From: Candidatus Methanoperedens sp. | GTDB lineage: Archaea; Halobacteriota; Methanosarcinia; Methanosarcinales; Methanoperedenaceae | DNA length: 38,525 nucleotides | Direction of reading: 5' to 3' | Assembly (NCBI GenBank): GCA_027460585.1 | Contig: JAPZAP010000055.1 | Coordinates: 1-38,525 of the forward strand | Shown: positions 24,991 to 34,624 of the stretch, one piece after another | Layout: each line of letters opens with the position of its first letter | How positions within the stretch are numbered: position 1 is the stretch's first letter | Position numbers and translations under genes: made by a program | The notes under the pieces: generated by a model | What the model saw: the letters and a program-made list of their open reading frames with translations, nothing else | Told to the model about the DNA's origin: nothing | Database searches by the model: none

Positions 24991-25596
24991 ATGCAATGTA
25001 TTCTGAGGGAAAAACTCATGGCGCAGGCGATGAAACTTGCAGGCGTCAGCAATGTTTATCGTACCGAAAGCTATCGTTTTGTGGATGCATATATCGCCTG
25101 GCTGGAAGAAGCTGAAAAGGACCTGTCCGGCTTACGATCGCCCATCGTCATTCTGCTCCAGGCAGAAAAAAGTTCTGTGATTTCAGTCCTGGACGGGTTC
25201 CTGCCCAACGATATTCAAGCAGGAAAAAGCATCAGGAAAAGCCAGAAAGCAGTTGCAGCCCAATCTTTGGAAAAAGTTTCAAAAGAGATCTATTCCAAAA
25301 TAGAAAATATTGATAACACCCTTGATCAATCCAGCGAAAAATTATGTCACGCTATTGCTGTCCTGGCTATCAAGAAACCTGAATTGTATAAGAAGCTTAA
25401 AGTAGATCAGAATTGTGTAGAAACGATATGGAAAATGCTTGGCAGAACGCCAGAGACTATACCGACTTATAACTATTTTTGTGCAAAGCTTGCCTCTACA
25501 GACATAAATTACCTGCTCATGGATATTATACAGAAAATAGTAACCAATAAAACTGATGCCTTTGAAAACAGAACGCATTCATCTCAAATATGCTAA
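24991..25596 (+). CDS. Unknown 201-aa helical protein, cassette gene 3
   Basis: Unknown. The frame is open from the TTG at 24973, directly after the preceding stop. ATG 24991 has GAAGGT 7 nt upstream and is preferred. The product is almost wholly alpha-helical with many heptad-like stretches (YIAWLEEAEKDLSGLRSPIVILLQAEK, AAQSLEKVSKEIYSKIENIDNTLDQ). It has no signal, membrane segment or catalytic motif. It ends flush against the convergent fen1 stop. Co-directional with the DUF2589 gene and therefore probably part of the same cassette. Confidence 0.7.
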   Translation: MQCILREKLMAQAMKLAGVSNVYRTESYRFVDAYIAWLEEAEKDLSGLRSPIVILLQAEKSSVISVLDGFLPNDIQAGKSIRKSQKAVAAQSLEKVSKEIYSKIENIDNTLDQSSEKLCHAIAVLAIKKPELYKKLKVDQNCVETIWKMLGRTPETIPTYNYFCAKLASTDINYLLMDIIQKIVTNKTDAFENRTHSSQIC

Positions 25597-26613
25597 CTAA
25601 AACCACTTATCCAGCGTCTTTTGCCCTTCGTCCGATGCTTCAAGCAACCGTTCCACGGCCTTTGATACTCGCACCTGCGAAAAATCATGCTCATTGCAAA
25701 GGAACTTTATTATCGCCTTTCCATCAGCTTTTTTCCACTTAATCTCATAATCTGTTGTGACATCAGGATGCAGGAACAGATCCTTTATTTCCTGCAAGTT
25801 CTCTATCCCGGAATTCAATTCACGAAGCGCGGCTTCGATCCCCCCTTGTTTTTTTATGAGTTTCAGCGCCTTTTTCGGGCCTATGCCTTTTATTCCTTCA
25901 TTATAATCAGTGCCAACAAGGAGCGCAATATCGACCAGTTGTTCCTGAGAGATCCCAAGCGCGTCAAGCCCTTTTCCAAGTTCGATAAGCTCAGGCTTGA
26001 CTTCTACGAAGATCCCCTTACCGGCAAGTTTTCTTTTTCCTGTTACTGCAAGGTTCCTGACAACATATGGCGCCCCGAACAAAAGTGCGTCATAATCCTG
26101 TGAACCTGCCGCATACGCGCTTTTATTATGCGCCATGAAGGCTGCCTGGGCTTCCCCTTCAGATGGCGCCTGGACGACGGGAATGCCCATAAATCCTAGC
26201 AGGAGCTTTGCATCTTCAACCATGTTGCCTTTTAGCCGTGAAGACGCCTGCGCATGTTTGAAGGCAGCTTCATCATCACCTTTTGCTTTTGCTTCTTCGT
26301 ATTTTTCCTGCGCTTCGATCCGTATTTTTTTTCGCTCCTCGATAGTGTTATTCTTGAAAATTGGAGGTGTCCCGTCAAAAACGAATATTGGCTTTATGCC
26401 TTCTTCTATGAGGTTAGTGGTCCTGTACAGGAAACCTGAAAGATGGGATGTGACCTCACCGTGTGTATCCTTAAGCGGTGTACCATCGCGCTGGCGGATT
26501 ATGCTCAGGAACTGGTAAAGAGTATTAAATGCATCGATTGCGATTATTTTGCCCTTAAGGTCAGGAAATTCGATCTCCTTTTTCTCAAAAATATCTCCGA
26601 GATCTACTCCCAT
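25597..26613 (-). CDS. fen: Flap structure-specific endonuclease FEN1
   Basis: This 338-aa XPG-family nuclease removes 5' flaps in Okazaki fragment maturation and repair. Metal ligands are Asp27 and Asp80 (VFDGTPP), Glu152 and Glu154 (PSEGEAQAA), Asp173 and Asp175 ([10 protein letters not shown]), and the later [20 protein letters not shown] helix-2-turn-helix. The C-terminus QKTLDKWF (331-338) is a canonical PCNA-binding box. Start GVDLGDIF is the usual archaeal N-terminus. It lies 13 nt downstream of the small TrmO-like gene, so likely co-transcribed with it. Confidence 0.97.
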   Translation of the reverse strand: MGVDLGDIFEKKEIEFPDLKGKIIAIDAFNTLYQFLSIIRQRDGTPLKDTHGEVTSHLSGFLYRTTNLIEEGIKPIFVFDGTPPIFKNNTIEERKKIRIEAQEKYEEAKAKGDDEAAFKHAQASSRLKGNMVEDAKLLLGFMGIPVVQAPSEGEAQAAFMAHNKSAYAAGSQDYDALLFGAPYVVRNLAVTGKRKLAGKGIFVEVKPELIELGKGLDALGISQEQLVDIALLVGTDYNEGIKGIGPKKALKLIKKQGGIEAALRELNSGIENLQEIKDLFLHPDVTTDYEIKWKKADGKAIIKFLCNEHDFSQVRVSKAVERLLEASDEGQKTLDKWF

Positions 26614-26626
26614 TCTTCACCTTAAA

Positions 26627-26902
26627 TCAATTGTACAACCTGACATCGATCACTGAATCATTATCGGCATTAATGCCTTTAACGGTCAACAGGTTGCCTT
26701 TGCGATTGACCAATTCAGCCGCAGACACCTGTACCTGATGCTGGTCAGAGGATTCCATGTTCTTATGAACGATCAGCATCTTGGTTCCTTTTTCAACCAT
26801 CGTGCCTCCCAGGACCTTTTCAAAATCAGAATATATTAAAAGATCAGCCAATCCCGAATTGGATGTTTTTATTATGCCTATGGGTTTGATCTTAAGATTC
26901 AC
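26627..26902 (-). CDS. Shortened TrmO-like (UPF0066) protein
   Basis: The first part of this 91-aa protein, IKPIGIIKTS and LLIYSDFEKVLGG, resembles the N-terminus of TrmO/YaeB (tRNA m6t6A37 methyltransferase). Its last part, VSAAELVNRKGNLLTVKGIN and SVIDVRLY, matches the family's 'pIGlsvVELl-Re-GN-L-V-GLDa-dgtpVlDIKPY' end. The middle segment, which in TrmO carries the SAM-binding and catalytic 'HPRG..GVFATRSP-RPNPIG' residues, is absent. The reading frame is clean, so this looks like a conserved minimal barrel rather than recent damage. It may bind but not methylate. Confidence 0.65.
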   Translation of the reverse strand: MNLKIKPIGIIKTSNSGLADLLIYSDFEKVLGGTMVEKGTKMLIVHKNMESSDQHQVQVSAAELVNRKGNLLTVKGINADNDSVIDVRLYN

Positions 26903-26976
26903 CTGGATGACCTCTATAAATATATCGTGTAATCATGCGGCGTTGCTTATATCTTTTTCGTAAAGTTCCGGATTTT

Positions 26977-27900
26977 TCAAATATTTAGTGAAGCTATCCC
27001 GGATTTAACCGCATCGGCTGATTTCCCAAGAGCTTTTTCTTCCTCTTTGGTCAATTTAAGTTCCACGATCTCTTCGACACCGCGTCTTCCAATTTTTACA
27101 GGCACACCGAGGTAAATATCCTTCCTGCCGTATTCCCCGTTCAAATAGGCACATACCGGAAGTATCCGTTTTGTGTCCTTTACAACTGCTTCGACCATAT
27201 TCGTCACCGCAGCAGAAGGCGCATAAAATGCACTTCCTGTTTTTAACAGATTCACGATCTCTGCGCCGCCGTTCACTGTTCTCTCAACAAGGCGATCGAT
27301 GGTGGATTGTGACATAAGCTCAGTTATCGGGACACCCGTTACTGTTGTGAACCTGGGCATTGGTACCATCGTATCCCCATGCCCTCCAAGCACCATCGCA
27401 TTTATATCCCGGACAGAGCAGCCAAGTTCCATTGCGATGAACGTGGCAAATCTTCCCGAATCAAGGACTCCACTCATGCCAAATACATGTCCGGGCTCAA
27501 AACCCGTGGTTTTAAGGGTCACGTAGGTCATTATATCAAGAGGGTTCGTAACAGTGATTACCACTGAACCGGGAGCATAGCGTTTTATGTTATTTGAGAC
27601 ATCAGTTATTATCTTTGTATTAATTTTAAGAAGATCTTCTCTTGTCATGCCGGGTTTTCTTGCGATCCCTGCCGTGATGACAACAACATCCGAACCCTCG
27701 ATATCCTTATAATCATTCGTTCCTGTGACCTTTGAATCATAACCAAAAAGAGGCCCGGATTCCATCAGGTCAAGGGCTTTTCCCTGGGGCAGCCCTTCAA
27801 CGATATCCGTAAGGACAACGTCCCCAAGTTCTTTTTCCGCTATTCTTTGCGCTGCTGTTGCGCCAACCGCGCCGGCGCCGATGATCGTTATTTTTGGCAT
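26977..27900 (-). CDS. mdh: Malate dehydrogenase (LDH-like type)
   Basis: This 307-aa enzyme interconverts malate and oxaloacetate with NAD(P)H. The Rossmann loop is GAGAVGATA (8-16), and Asp32 in LTDIVEG is the NAD-preferring acidic residue. Substrate arginines lie in ARKPGMTRED, Asn and Asp in TNPLDIMTY, catalytic His in GGHGDTMVP, and Arg in SGRFATFIA. The length is typical of the small archaeal/bacterial type. In methanogen relatives it feeds the partial citric acid cycle. Confidence 0.95.
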   Translation of the reverse strand: MPKITIIGAGAVGATAAQRIAEKELGDVVLTDIVEGLPQGKALDLMESGPLFGYDSKVTGTNDYKDIEGSDVVVITAGIARKPGMTREDLLKINTKIITDVSNNIKRYAPGSVVITVTNPLDIMTYVTLKTTGFEPGHVFGMSGVLDSGRFATFIAMELGCSVRDINAMVLGGHGDTMVPMPRFTTVTGVPITELMSQSTIDRLVERTVNGGAEIVNLLKTGSAFYAPSAAVTNMVEAVVKDTKRILPVCAYLNGEYGRKDIYLGVPVKIGRRGVEEIVELKLTKEEEKALGKSADAVKSGIASLNI

Positions 27901-28029
27901 ATGTGTTCTCCTGAGTTTGGGAGGTTAGGAGGGATTTATGGAAGATAAGAGTTGTGTTTTAGGAGACAGTTACAAATGCTGTTGGTAGTTATCCTGAGTT
28001 AAATTTTTCCCAAAAATTAGTAGGAAAGC

Positions 28030-28067
28030 TTTATATATTCACTTAGTGAATAATTCAGTTGGTGAAT
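28030..28067 (+). promoter_or_regulatory. TATA box with two tandem operator-like palindromes
   Basis: TTTATATA (28030-28037) is followed directly by the perfect palindrome ATTCACTTAGTGAAT (28037-28051). A second, near-identical 15-mer, ATTCAGTTGGTGAAT, lies at 28053-28067. The predicted transcription start (near 28057) and the GGTGA ribosome site of the next gene fall within these repeats, so a protein bound here would block expression. Confidence 0.65.
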
Positions 28068-28069
28068 AT

Positions 28070-29494
28070 ATGAAGTTTATCGACCGAAAAGAAGAAATAC
28101 GCTATTTGAATGAAGCTGCCGATTTATCCAAAAGCAAGCTCTTTACGGTTTCCATTACCGGCCTTCGAAGAATTGGGAAGACCCGGCTCATCCTGGAAAT
28201 ATTATCAAAGGATGACATATACTTTTTTGTAAATAAAGACAAGGAAAGTGTAAGCCTCCTCCAGGAGTATGCCGACGTTTTAAAAACAAGAAAAATCCTT
28301 ACCGGGCTTGAAACATTGAAGAACTGGGATGAATTTTTCAAGGTATTATTCGAGAGGTTTAAGGGAATTGTTGTCTTTGACGAATTCCAGAATCTGGCTT
28401 CTGTTGACAATTCGGTTTACGGAACACTTCAGAAATATATTGACTTAAACGAGAACGAAGCAGGGCTTTTTATAATTTTCTCCGGCTCTACGGTAGGGCT
28501 GATGAAAAAGCTTTTTTCCGATTCAAAACAGCCTTTGTACGGGCGGCTGAAAAGAAAGATGCCCTTAAAGCCGTTAATGTTTCGCGATACGTTAGAAGTT
28601 TGCGAGACGCTCGGAATACGCGATATTGAGGAAGCTGTGCGACTTTATGCAATTTTCGGCGGATTCCCGAAATACTATGTTACTATAGAGGATGAGCGCC
28701 TTGGCAACGCAGGTTTTGAAAATATCATGGACAGACTATTTTACAATGAAAATGCCATTCTTGAGGATGAAGTAAGCCAGATACTTTCACTTGAATTCGG
28801 CAAAAGATCCGGAATATATTACGACATTCTTGCAGCCATAGCATCCGGAAATACAAGGATAAGCGAAGTTGCATCGTTCCTTCGGAAAAAAGAAACCGCA
28901 CTGACACGACAGATGAACGAGCTTATAAAACACTTTGAGATAGTATCTGTTGAGAAGCCGGTTACCGGAGGAAAAAGTATCTTTGTCATAAACCATCCGC
29001 TTCTGAATTTCTGGTTTAGGTTTTTCTACAAGGACTTATCGAGCTATAAAAGGCGGGAAGGAGTGATGATAAATAAAATAAAAGATAATACAAATGCATA
29101 TGTAGGTTTGCGATTTGAAGCTGTATGCCGTGAATTTTTAATTTCCCAAAGTCTGAATTTTGAAAAAACCGGTAGATGGTGGGGCGCCTACAGGGACGTG
29201 GAAACCGACAAAAGAAAAATCGCAGAAATTGACATAGTTTCAATTAATGAACATGCTAAAGAAATTCTCTTCTGTGAATGTAAATGGCAGGATAAAGTCG
29301 ATGCTAAAAAAATCTTAGCCGAGATAAAGGGGAAAACAACGTTTGTCGATTGGAACAGCGGCAAACGAAAGGAACATTACGCGATTTTTGCAAAGTCATT
29401 CAAAGAGAAGATAAAAGGGCCGGATTTGATGCTGTTTGATTTGAAGGATTTTGAGAAAGCCATGAAACATGATATAGTTGAGAGTGAAAAATAA
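28070..29494 (+). CDS. Archaeal AAA ATPase with DUF234 C-terminal domain
   Basis: The 474-aa protein has an N-terminal ATPase domain with Walker A GLRRIGKT (31-38), Walker B VVFDEFQNL (D104, E105) and sensor IIFSGSTVG. A winged helix follows at about 270-320 (ISEVASFLRKKETALTRQMNELI). The C-terminal DUF234 restriction-like domain has AEIDIV and LFCECKW as a D...ExK core. This architecture is frequent in archaea and thermophilic bacteria, often in multiple copies; its role is unknown, with mobile or defence functions proposed. ATG 28070 has GGTGA 4 nt upstream; an earlier in-frame ATG at 28046 would lie in the operator and is rejected. Confidence 0.9.
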   Translation: MKFIDRKEEIRYLNEAADLSKSKLFTVSITGLRRIGKTRLILEILSKDDIYFFVNKDKESVSLLQEYADVLKTRKILTGLETLKNWDEFFKVLFERFKGIVVFDEFQNLASVDNSVYGTLQKYIDLNENEAGLFIIFSGSTVGLMKKLFSDSKQPLYGRLKRKMPLKPLMFRDTLEVCETLGIRDIEEAVRLYAIFGGFPKYYVTIEDERLGNAGFENIMDRLFYNENAILEDEVSQILSLEFGKRSGIYYDILAAIASGNTRISEVASFLRKKETALTRQMNELIKHFEIVSVEKPVTGGKSIFVINHPLLNFWFRFFYKDLSSYKRREGVMINKIKDNTNAYVGLRFEAVCREFLISQSLNFEKTGRWWGAYRDVETDKRKIAEIDIVSINEHAKEILFCECKWQDKVDAKKILAEIKGKTTFVDWNSGKRKEHYAIFAKSFKEKIKGPDLMLFDLKDFEKAMKHDIVESEK

Positions 29495-29551
29495 TATTTG
29501 TGTCTTAAAAAAAGTTCGATGCGCAGACCATACCGTATACTTGTTCCGCGG

Positions 29552-30379
29552 TTAATGCCGCCCGGACTTTTCATACTCCTTTTTTAACTTCAAAGCATCA
29601 ACTTCAAGATTCGGGCTTTCACAAATAACCATCCCCTGAATATCAAAATCCGAAAAAGCCTGAACAAGTTCCCGAAAATTAAAATCAGACTTTTCTAATT
29701 CAAGATGGTTTTTTTCTCCCTTCACAGAATATTCTATTCCTGAAACATGTATGTGCATATTGTTTAATCCTTCACGCCCAAGCTTATTCTCAATGCTGCC
29801 AAGAATGTGGGCAAATTCCTCAAGGGAGTTGTTTTTTCCGGTAATAGCATGAAGGTGCGAAAAATCAATACACGGAAAAACGCCTTCTACCTCAGTAATA
29901 GCAAGAACCTCATCAAGAATCCCGAACTGTGAAATTCGCCCCATAGTTTCTATACGAATCGCAATACTCAACCCTTCAGTATTCATTTGTTCGCGGATCT
30001 GGATCAGCTCTTTTTTTATTTTTTCATACGCAGCCTCACGAGTATCTTTCTGGATAAAACCCGCATGGACTACCACGCTTCTTGCCCTGCAAATATTCCC
30101 TATCCTCGCAGAATTAAGTATTCTTTCCCTGCTCTTTAGCCTTGTTTCACCTTCGCCATTGAGATTAATATAATACGGGGCATGAACGCTCAACTTTATA
30201 TCCAGGTCTTTTGCAAGAATGTTTACATTTTGCGCAGTCTCTTCTTTCATCTTTACGCCGCGGACGAATTCAAGCTCCATGCATCCAAGACCAAGCTCAT
30301 GAATACGCTTAATTCCGGAAAGACTGTCACTGCCACTTGAGCTTATGGGTGTCCCGGCAGTTCCAAAAAGCAATACCAT
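29552..30379 (-). CDS. Endonuclease IV-like TIM-barrel protein
   Basis: This 275-aa protein of the AP-endonuclease-2 (Nfo/xylose isomerase-like) fold shows the trinuclear zinc ligand pattern. Ligands are His66 (VHAPYYINL), His105 (VVHAGF), Glu144 (IETMGR), Asp172 and His175 (CIDFSHLHA), His209 or His211 (MHIHVSG) and Glu254 (CESP). These place it close to endonuclease IV, which cleaves DNA 5' to abasic sites; a related archaeal sugar isomerase-like role cannot be excluded. GAGGG inside the end of a 35-codon upstream frame serves as ribosome site. It converges with the DUF234 ATPase gene. Confidence 0.85.
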   Translation of the reverse strand: MVLLFGTAGTPISSSGSDSLSGIKRIHELGLGCMELEFVRGVKMKEETAQNVNILAKDLDIKLSVHAPYYINLNGEGETRLKSRERILNSARIGNICRARSVVVHAGFIQKDTREAAYEKIKKELIQIREQMNTEGLSIAIRIETMGRISQFGILDEVLAITEVEGVFPCIDFSHLHAITGKNNSLEEFAHILGSIENKLGREGLNNMHIHVSGIEYSVKGEKNHLELEKSDFNFRELVQAFSDFDIQGMVICESPNLEVDALKLKKEYEKSGRH

Positions 30380-30487
30380 TTAACCCTCAATGAGTTCGCT
30401 GGATCTTGAATAATATTCCCTGCCAAATATCTCGATAGATATCGCTTCTTTCAGGATATCAGGAAGCATCGCATTCTTTTCGTTCAT
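30380..30487 (-). pseudogene. 35-aa ferritin/rubrerythrin-like N-terminal fragment
   Basis: A short frame (MNEKNAMLPDILKEAISIEI, then FGREYYSRSSELIEG) ends 1 nt before the endonuclease IV-like ATG. ILKEAISIEIFGREYYSRSSEL has the E-x2-G-x2-Y(Y/F) helix pattern of the first ferritin/rubrerythrin helix. The other three helices and iron ligands are missing. It may be a remnant, or a leader frame coupling translation into the next gene, whose Shine-Dalgarno it contains. Confidence 0.5.
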
Positions 30488-30540
30488 AAGAGTTACCCTT
30501 TAAAGGTTGAGCCCAATAGGTAATAAAGATTGGTATGTAG

Positions 30541-30568
30541 TTTATAAAAAGGGGAAAAACATATAGTT
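30541..30568 (+). promoter_or_regulatory. Promoter predicting a leaderless CBS-ParB mRNA
   Basis: TTTATAAAAA (30541-30550) lies 25 nt before ATG 30569, so transcription should begin at or next to the start codon. GGGG at 30551-30554 is too close to the TATA box to serve as a ribosome site. Confidence 0.55.
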
Positions 30569-31396
30569 ATGAACGCTACCATGACAGACCACCCCAAAGT
30601 TAAAAATTACATGACACAGGAAGTAGATACGGTCTCACCGGAAAATACTGTAAAGGATGTTATAGATCTTATTAAAAGGACAGGACATGATGGTTTTCCT
30701 GTAGTTGAATACGGAAAGGTCACAGGATACGTATCAGCGTCGGGTTTGCTGGAAAAAGCGCTGGATGAAAAGATATCCCATGTGATGAGCAGGGATGTTT
30801 TAGTAGCGGATACTGAAATGGAAATGAGCGATGTGGCACGCGTCATATTCAGGTCAGGCAAATCAAAATTGCCTGTCGTGGATAACAGCGGACATTTGCG
30901 AGGTATTATTACAAATTCTGATGTTATTCGATCCCATATTGAGAGGACAAGCCCACAAAAAGTCTGGACGCTTAAAAAGACACTTGAAACCATCCACAAT
31001 ATCCATGTAGATGTGATCCGGGAAACAGTAAATATTGATGAGCTCGTTCCTACGCAACCCAAGGTCTATGCGGATGAACTCGATGGAAGGATATACGAGT
31101 TAAAGAAAGGTCTTGCTGAACCAATAGTTGTTATCAGGAAAAGTAATAGATTAATTCTTGTAGATGGCCATCACAGGGTAATTGCTGCCAGGAAACTCGG
31201 TATCAAAAGTATGGATGCCTATGTCATACCCATTGGTGATGAGATACATCTTGGCATGGAAAAAACCGCTAAATCATCAGGGCTTCATACTATGTCGGAT
31301 GTCAGGATTCTTGACTATGCCAGACATCCTCTGGTTGAAATCACAAAAAGACTTAAAAAAGATGATGAGAACGGATTGACAAATGTTGGGCAATAA
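30569..31396 (+). CDS. CBS pair fused to ParB/Srx-like domain (SerK-like)
   Basis: This 275-aa protein has two CBS motifs at residues 8-65 and 67-125 (GYVSASG, GIITNSD), a helical linker to about 150, and a ParB-superfamily domain at about 152-235. The key motif is LVDGHHRVIAARKLG with DGHHR at 199-203, plus EPIVVIRKSNRLI before it. The ParB fold includes CTP-binding ParB, sulfiredoxin and the ADP-dependent free serine kinase SerK of archaea. With no HTH domain present, a small-molecule kinase controlled by adenylate binding at the CBS pair is more likely than DNA partition (inference). It converges with the HTH-CBS gene, 5 nt apart. Confidence 0.85.
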   Translation: MNATMTDHPKVKNYMTQEVDTVSPENTVKDVIDLIKRTGHDGFPVVEYGKVTGYVSASGLLEKALDEKISHVMSRDVLVADTEMEMSDVARVIFRSGKSKLPVVDNSGHLRGIITNSDVIRSHIERTSPQKVWTLKKTLETIHNIHVDVIRETVNIDELVPTQPKVYADELDGRIYELKKGLAEPIVVIRKSNRLILVDGHHRVIAARKLGIKSMDAYVIPIGDEIHLGMEKTAKSSGLHTMSDVRILDYARHPLVEITKRLKKDDENGLTNVGQ

Positions 31397-31401
31397 GACA
31401 T

Positions 31402-32277
31402 TCAATATACAGCAAGTTTGGCGAGTATGTCGGTTTTTGAGATGAGCCCAACAAGTTCCCCGTTGACTTTTACCATCAGCCTTCCAACTTTTTCTTTATT
31501 AAATATCCTGACAACTTCGTAAAGTGGCATATCCCCATCAATTGAGATAATGTCCTTTGTCATGATATCTTTTATCTTAAGGCTTGTTTTCCCTTCTGCA
31601 AGCGTTTTTCCGATATCGGTCAGGGTTACTATTCCAACGATACCGTCCTTGTCTTTCACGGGTGCGCCGTGAATGTTATTGGTAACAAGGATCCTTGAAG
31701 CTTCCTGGATCGTGGCTGTTGCGGGGATCATTATGGGATTTTCATGGATATAATTCTTAACGGGTTTTTTGGGAAGTGATACCATTTCCTGTATTACAAA
31801 TAATATTGTATTTTGGGTATCATCCCTTCCGATCACGGAACCCCTGATCACCAACCTGTTTACCGGAGTTGGTCCTATTATAAGGTTGTCTCCGACATCG
31901 AATTTTCTTATATCACCAATGACATGAACAGTTGCATTGCATAGATCGGGATGCCGTACAGTGGTAAAACTTATCTCTGCTACAGTGGCATTTTCTATCA
32001 ATTCATCATTCCTTTTTAAAGGAACATTCATCTCTTTATCCATATCTGATAAGCTCAAAGCTCGATATGTAGCGCCAGTGGCTTTGTATCCCCCTTTTGG
32101 TCCGGGTACCCCTTCTACCAACCCAAGGGCTTTTAATGATTGCATCTGGTTCCTGACAGTACCCGGATTTCTTTCAATTATCTCAGCTATATCTTCCCCT
32201 TTGATCGCGTGTTTTCTTGTCCTGTATAAATTAATTAATGCCGTTAGGATTTCTTTTTGTATTGGTGTAAGTTCCAT
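31402..32277 (-). CDS. Transcription regulator with winged helix and CBS pair
   Basis: The 291-aa protein begins with a winged helix-turn-helix at 1-70 (LTPIQKEILTALINLYRTRKHAIKG, RNPGTVRNQMQSLKALGLV). A beta-rich middle domain follows at about 90-170. Two C-terminal CBS motifs lie at 175-230 and 235-291 (GIVTLTD, GLISKTD). Archaeal proteins of this layout are thought to sense adenylates or SAM and act as repressors; the target is unknown. glnK/amt lie upstream on the same strand but are separated by about 250 nt. A 17-bp perfect palindrome lies 113 nt upstream of its ATG. GGGAG is 12 nt from the ATG, slightly far. Confidence 0.9.
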   Translation of the reverse strand: MELTPIQKEILTALINLYRTRKHAIKGEDIAEIIERNPGTVRNQMQSLKALGLVEGVPGPKGGYKATGATYRALSLSDMDKEMNVPLKRNDELIENATVAEISFTTVRHPDLCNATVHVIGDIRKFDVGDNLIIGPTPVNRLVIRGSVIGRDDTQNTILFVIQEMVSLPKKPVKNYIHENPIMIPATATIQEASRILVTNNIHGAPVKDKDGIVGIVTLTDIGKTLAEGKTSLKIKDIMTKDIISIDGDMPLYEVVRIFNKEKVGRLMVKVNGELVGLISKTDILAKLAVY

Positions 32278-32389
32278 GAGATTCAGACTCTCCCTAATTC
32301 TTAGTATATTTAGGTGTATATATCTTTATTGATAATGATAATTAGCATTCTTTTGTCTTTGATATCCTACCCATTTCATTAATAATAGT

Positions 32390-32406
32390 ATTCATTAATA
32401 ATGAAT
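32390..32406. promoter_or_regulatory. Perfect 17-bp palindrome upstream of HTH-CBS gene
   Basis: ATTCATTAATAATGAAT is a perfect inverted repeat with 8-nt arms around one base. A partial copy (TTCATTAATA) lies just before it at about 32376-32385. It sits between glnK and the HTH-CBS regulator, in a 247-nt AT-rich gap with no gene. It may be an operator for the regulator itself. Confidence 0.45.
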
Positions 32407-32524
32407 GTTACTGATAATTTTTCAAAAATGGTACTTCAAGAACTCATAATCCATCAATTCAAGTGAAAATGATACAATGCCTAAGATCTAAAGAACAGCA
32501 TGGAATGAAAAAAAGCAATTTATC

Positions 32525-34143
<1,619 letters not shown>

Positions 34144-34315
34144 ATATATAACCTCAAATTTTAATACATCAATTTATAAGGCATACGGCTTCCTACTGAA
34201 TAATTTACTATATAAATTTAACTATAAGTTGACATAAAGATAACAAACTTCAGATTAAGTATTCCGGAAAATTGCTAGTGATGTATCCTTTCAAGTTTAA
34301 AAAGTCAACCGGCAC

Positions 34316-34364
34316 GCTTATATACTACATATCTGAATATATAACTCTTTCGCTGAGGTAGAAA
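34316..34364 (+). promoter_or_regulatory. Promoter and ribosome site of gar1-tfb
   Basis: GCTTATATACTAC (about 34316-34328) is a good TATA box. TGAGGT at 34354-34359 sits 5 nt before the TTG start of gar1 and decides that unusual start codon. Confidence 0.55.
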
Positions 34365-34610
34365 TTGAAAAGATTGGGAACTGTTCTTCATGCTATCGAT
34401 AATTTACTGATAGTGCGCGCCGATAAAACACTGGATCTGGGTACTTTGAACCCGAATTCCATGATTGTCACAAAGACATTGCGCAAGCTCGGTAAAGTGA
34501 AAGAACTTTTTGGTCCCGAACAAAATCCCTACATTTCGGTAAAGTTACTAAATGATATAAAAGGCCCTGAAATAGCGAAACTAAAAAACGAAAGGGTCTA
34601 TCTGGCATAA
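34365..34610 (+). CDS. gar1: H/ACA RNP component Gar1
   Basis: This 81-aa small beta-barrel subunit of the H/ACA ribonucleoprotein guides pseudouridylation with Cbf5, Nop10 and L7Ae. It begins [20 protein letters not shown] from a TTG codon with GAGGT 5 nt upstream. The core [20 protein letters not shown]-type strand is present ([20 protein letters not shown]). It precedes the tfb gene by 14 nt, a pairing conserved in euryarchaea. Confidence 0.93.
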   Translation: MKRLGTVLHAIDNLLIVRADKTLDLGTLNPNSMIVTKTLRKLGKVKELFGPEQNPYISVKLLNDIKGPEIAKLKNERVYLA

Positions 34611-34624
34611 AGGAAAGGTGTAGA

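Noticed and set aside
23595-25596. Cassette as a prophage or phage-tail remnant
   Set aside because: No integrase, terminase, capsid, tail or lysis gene nearby and none of the three proteins shows a phage signature.
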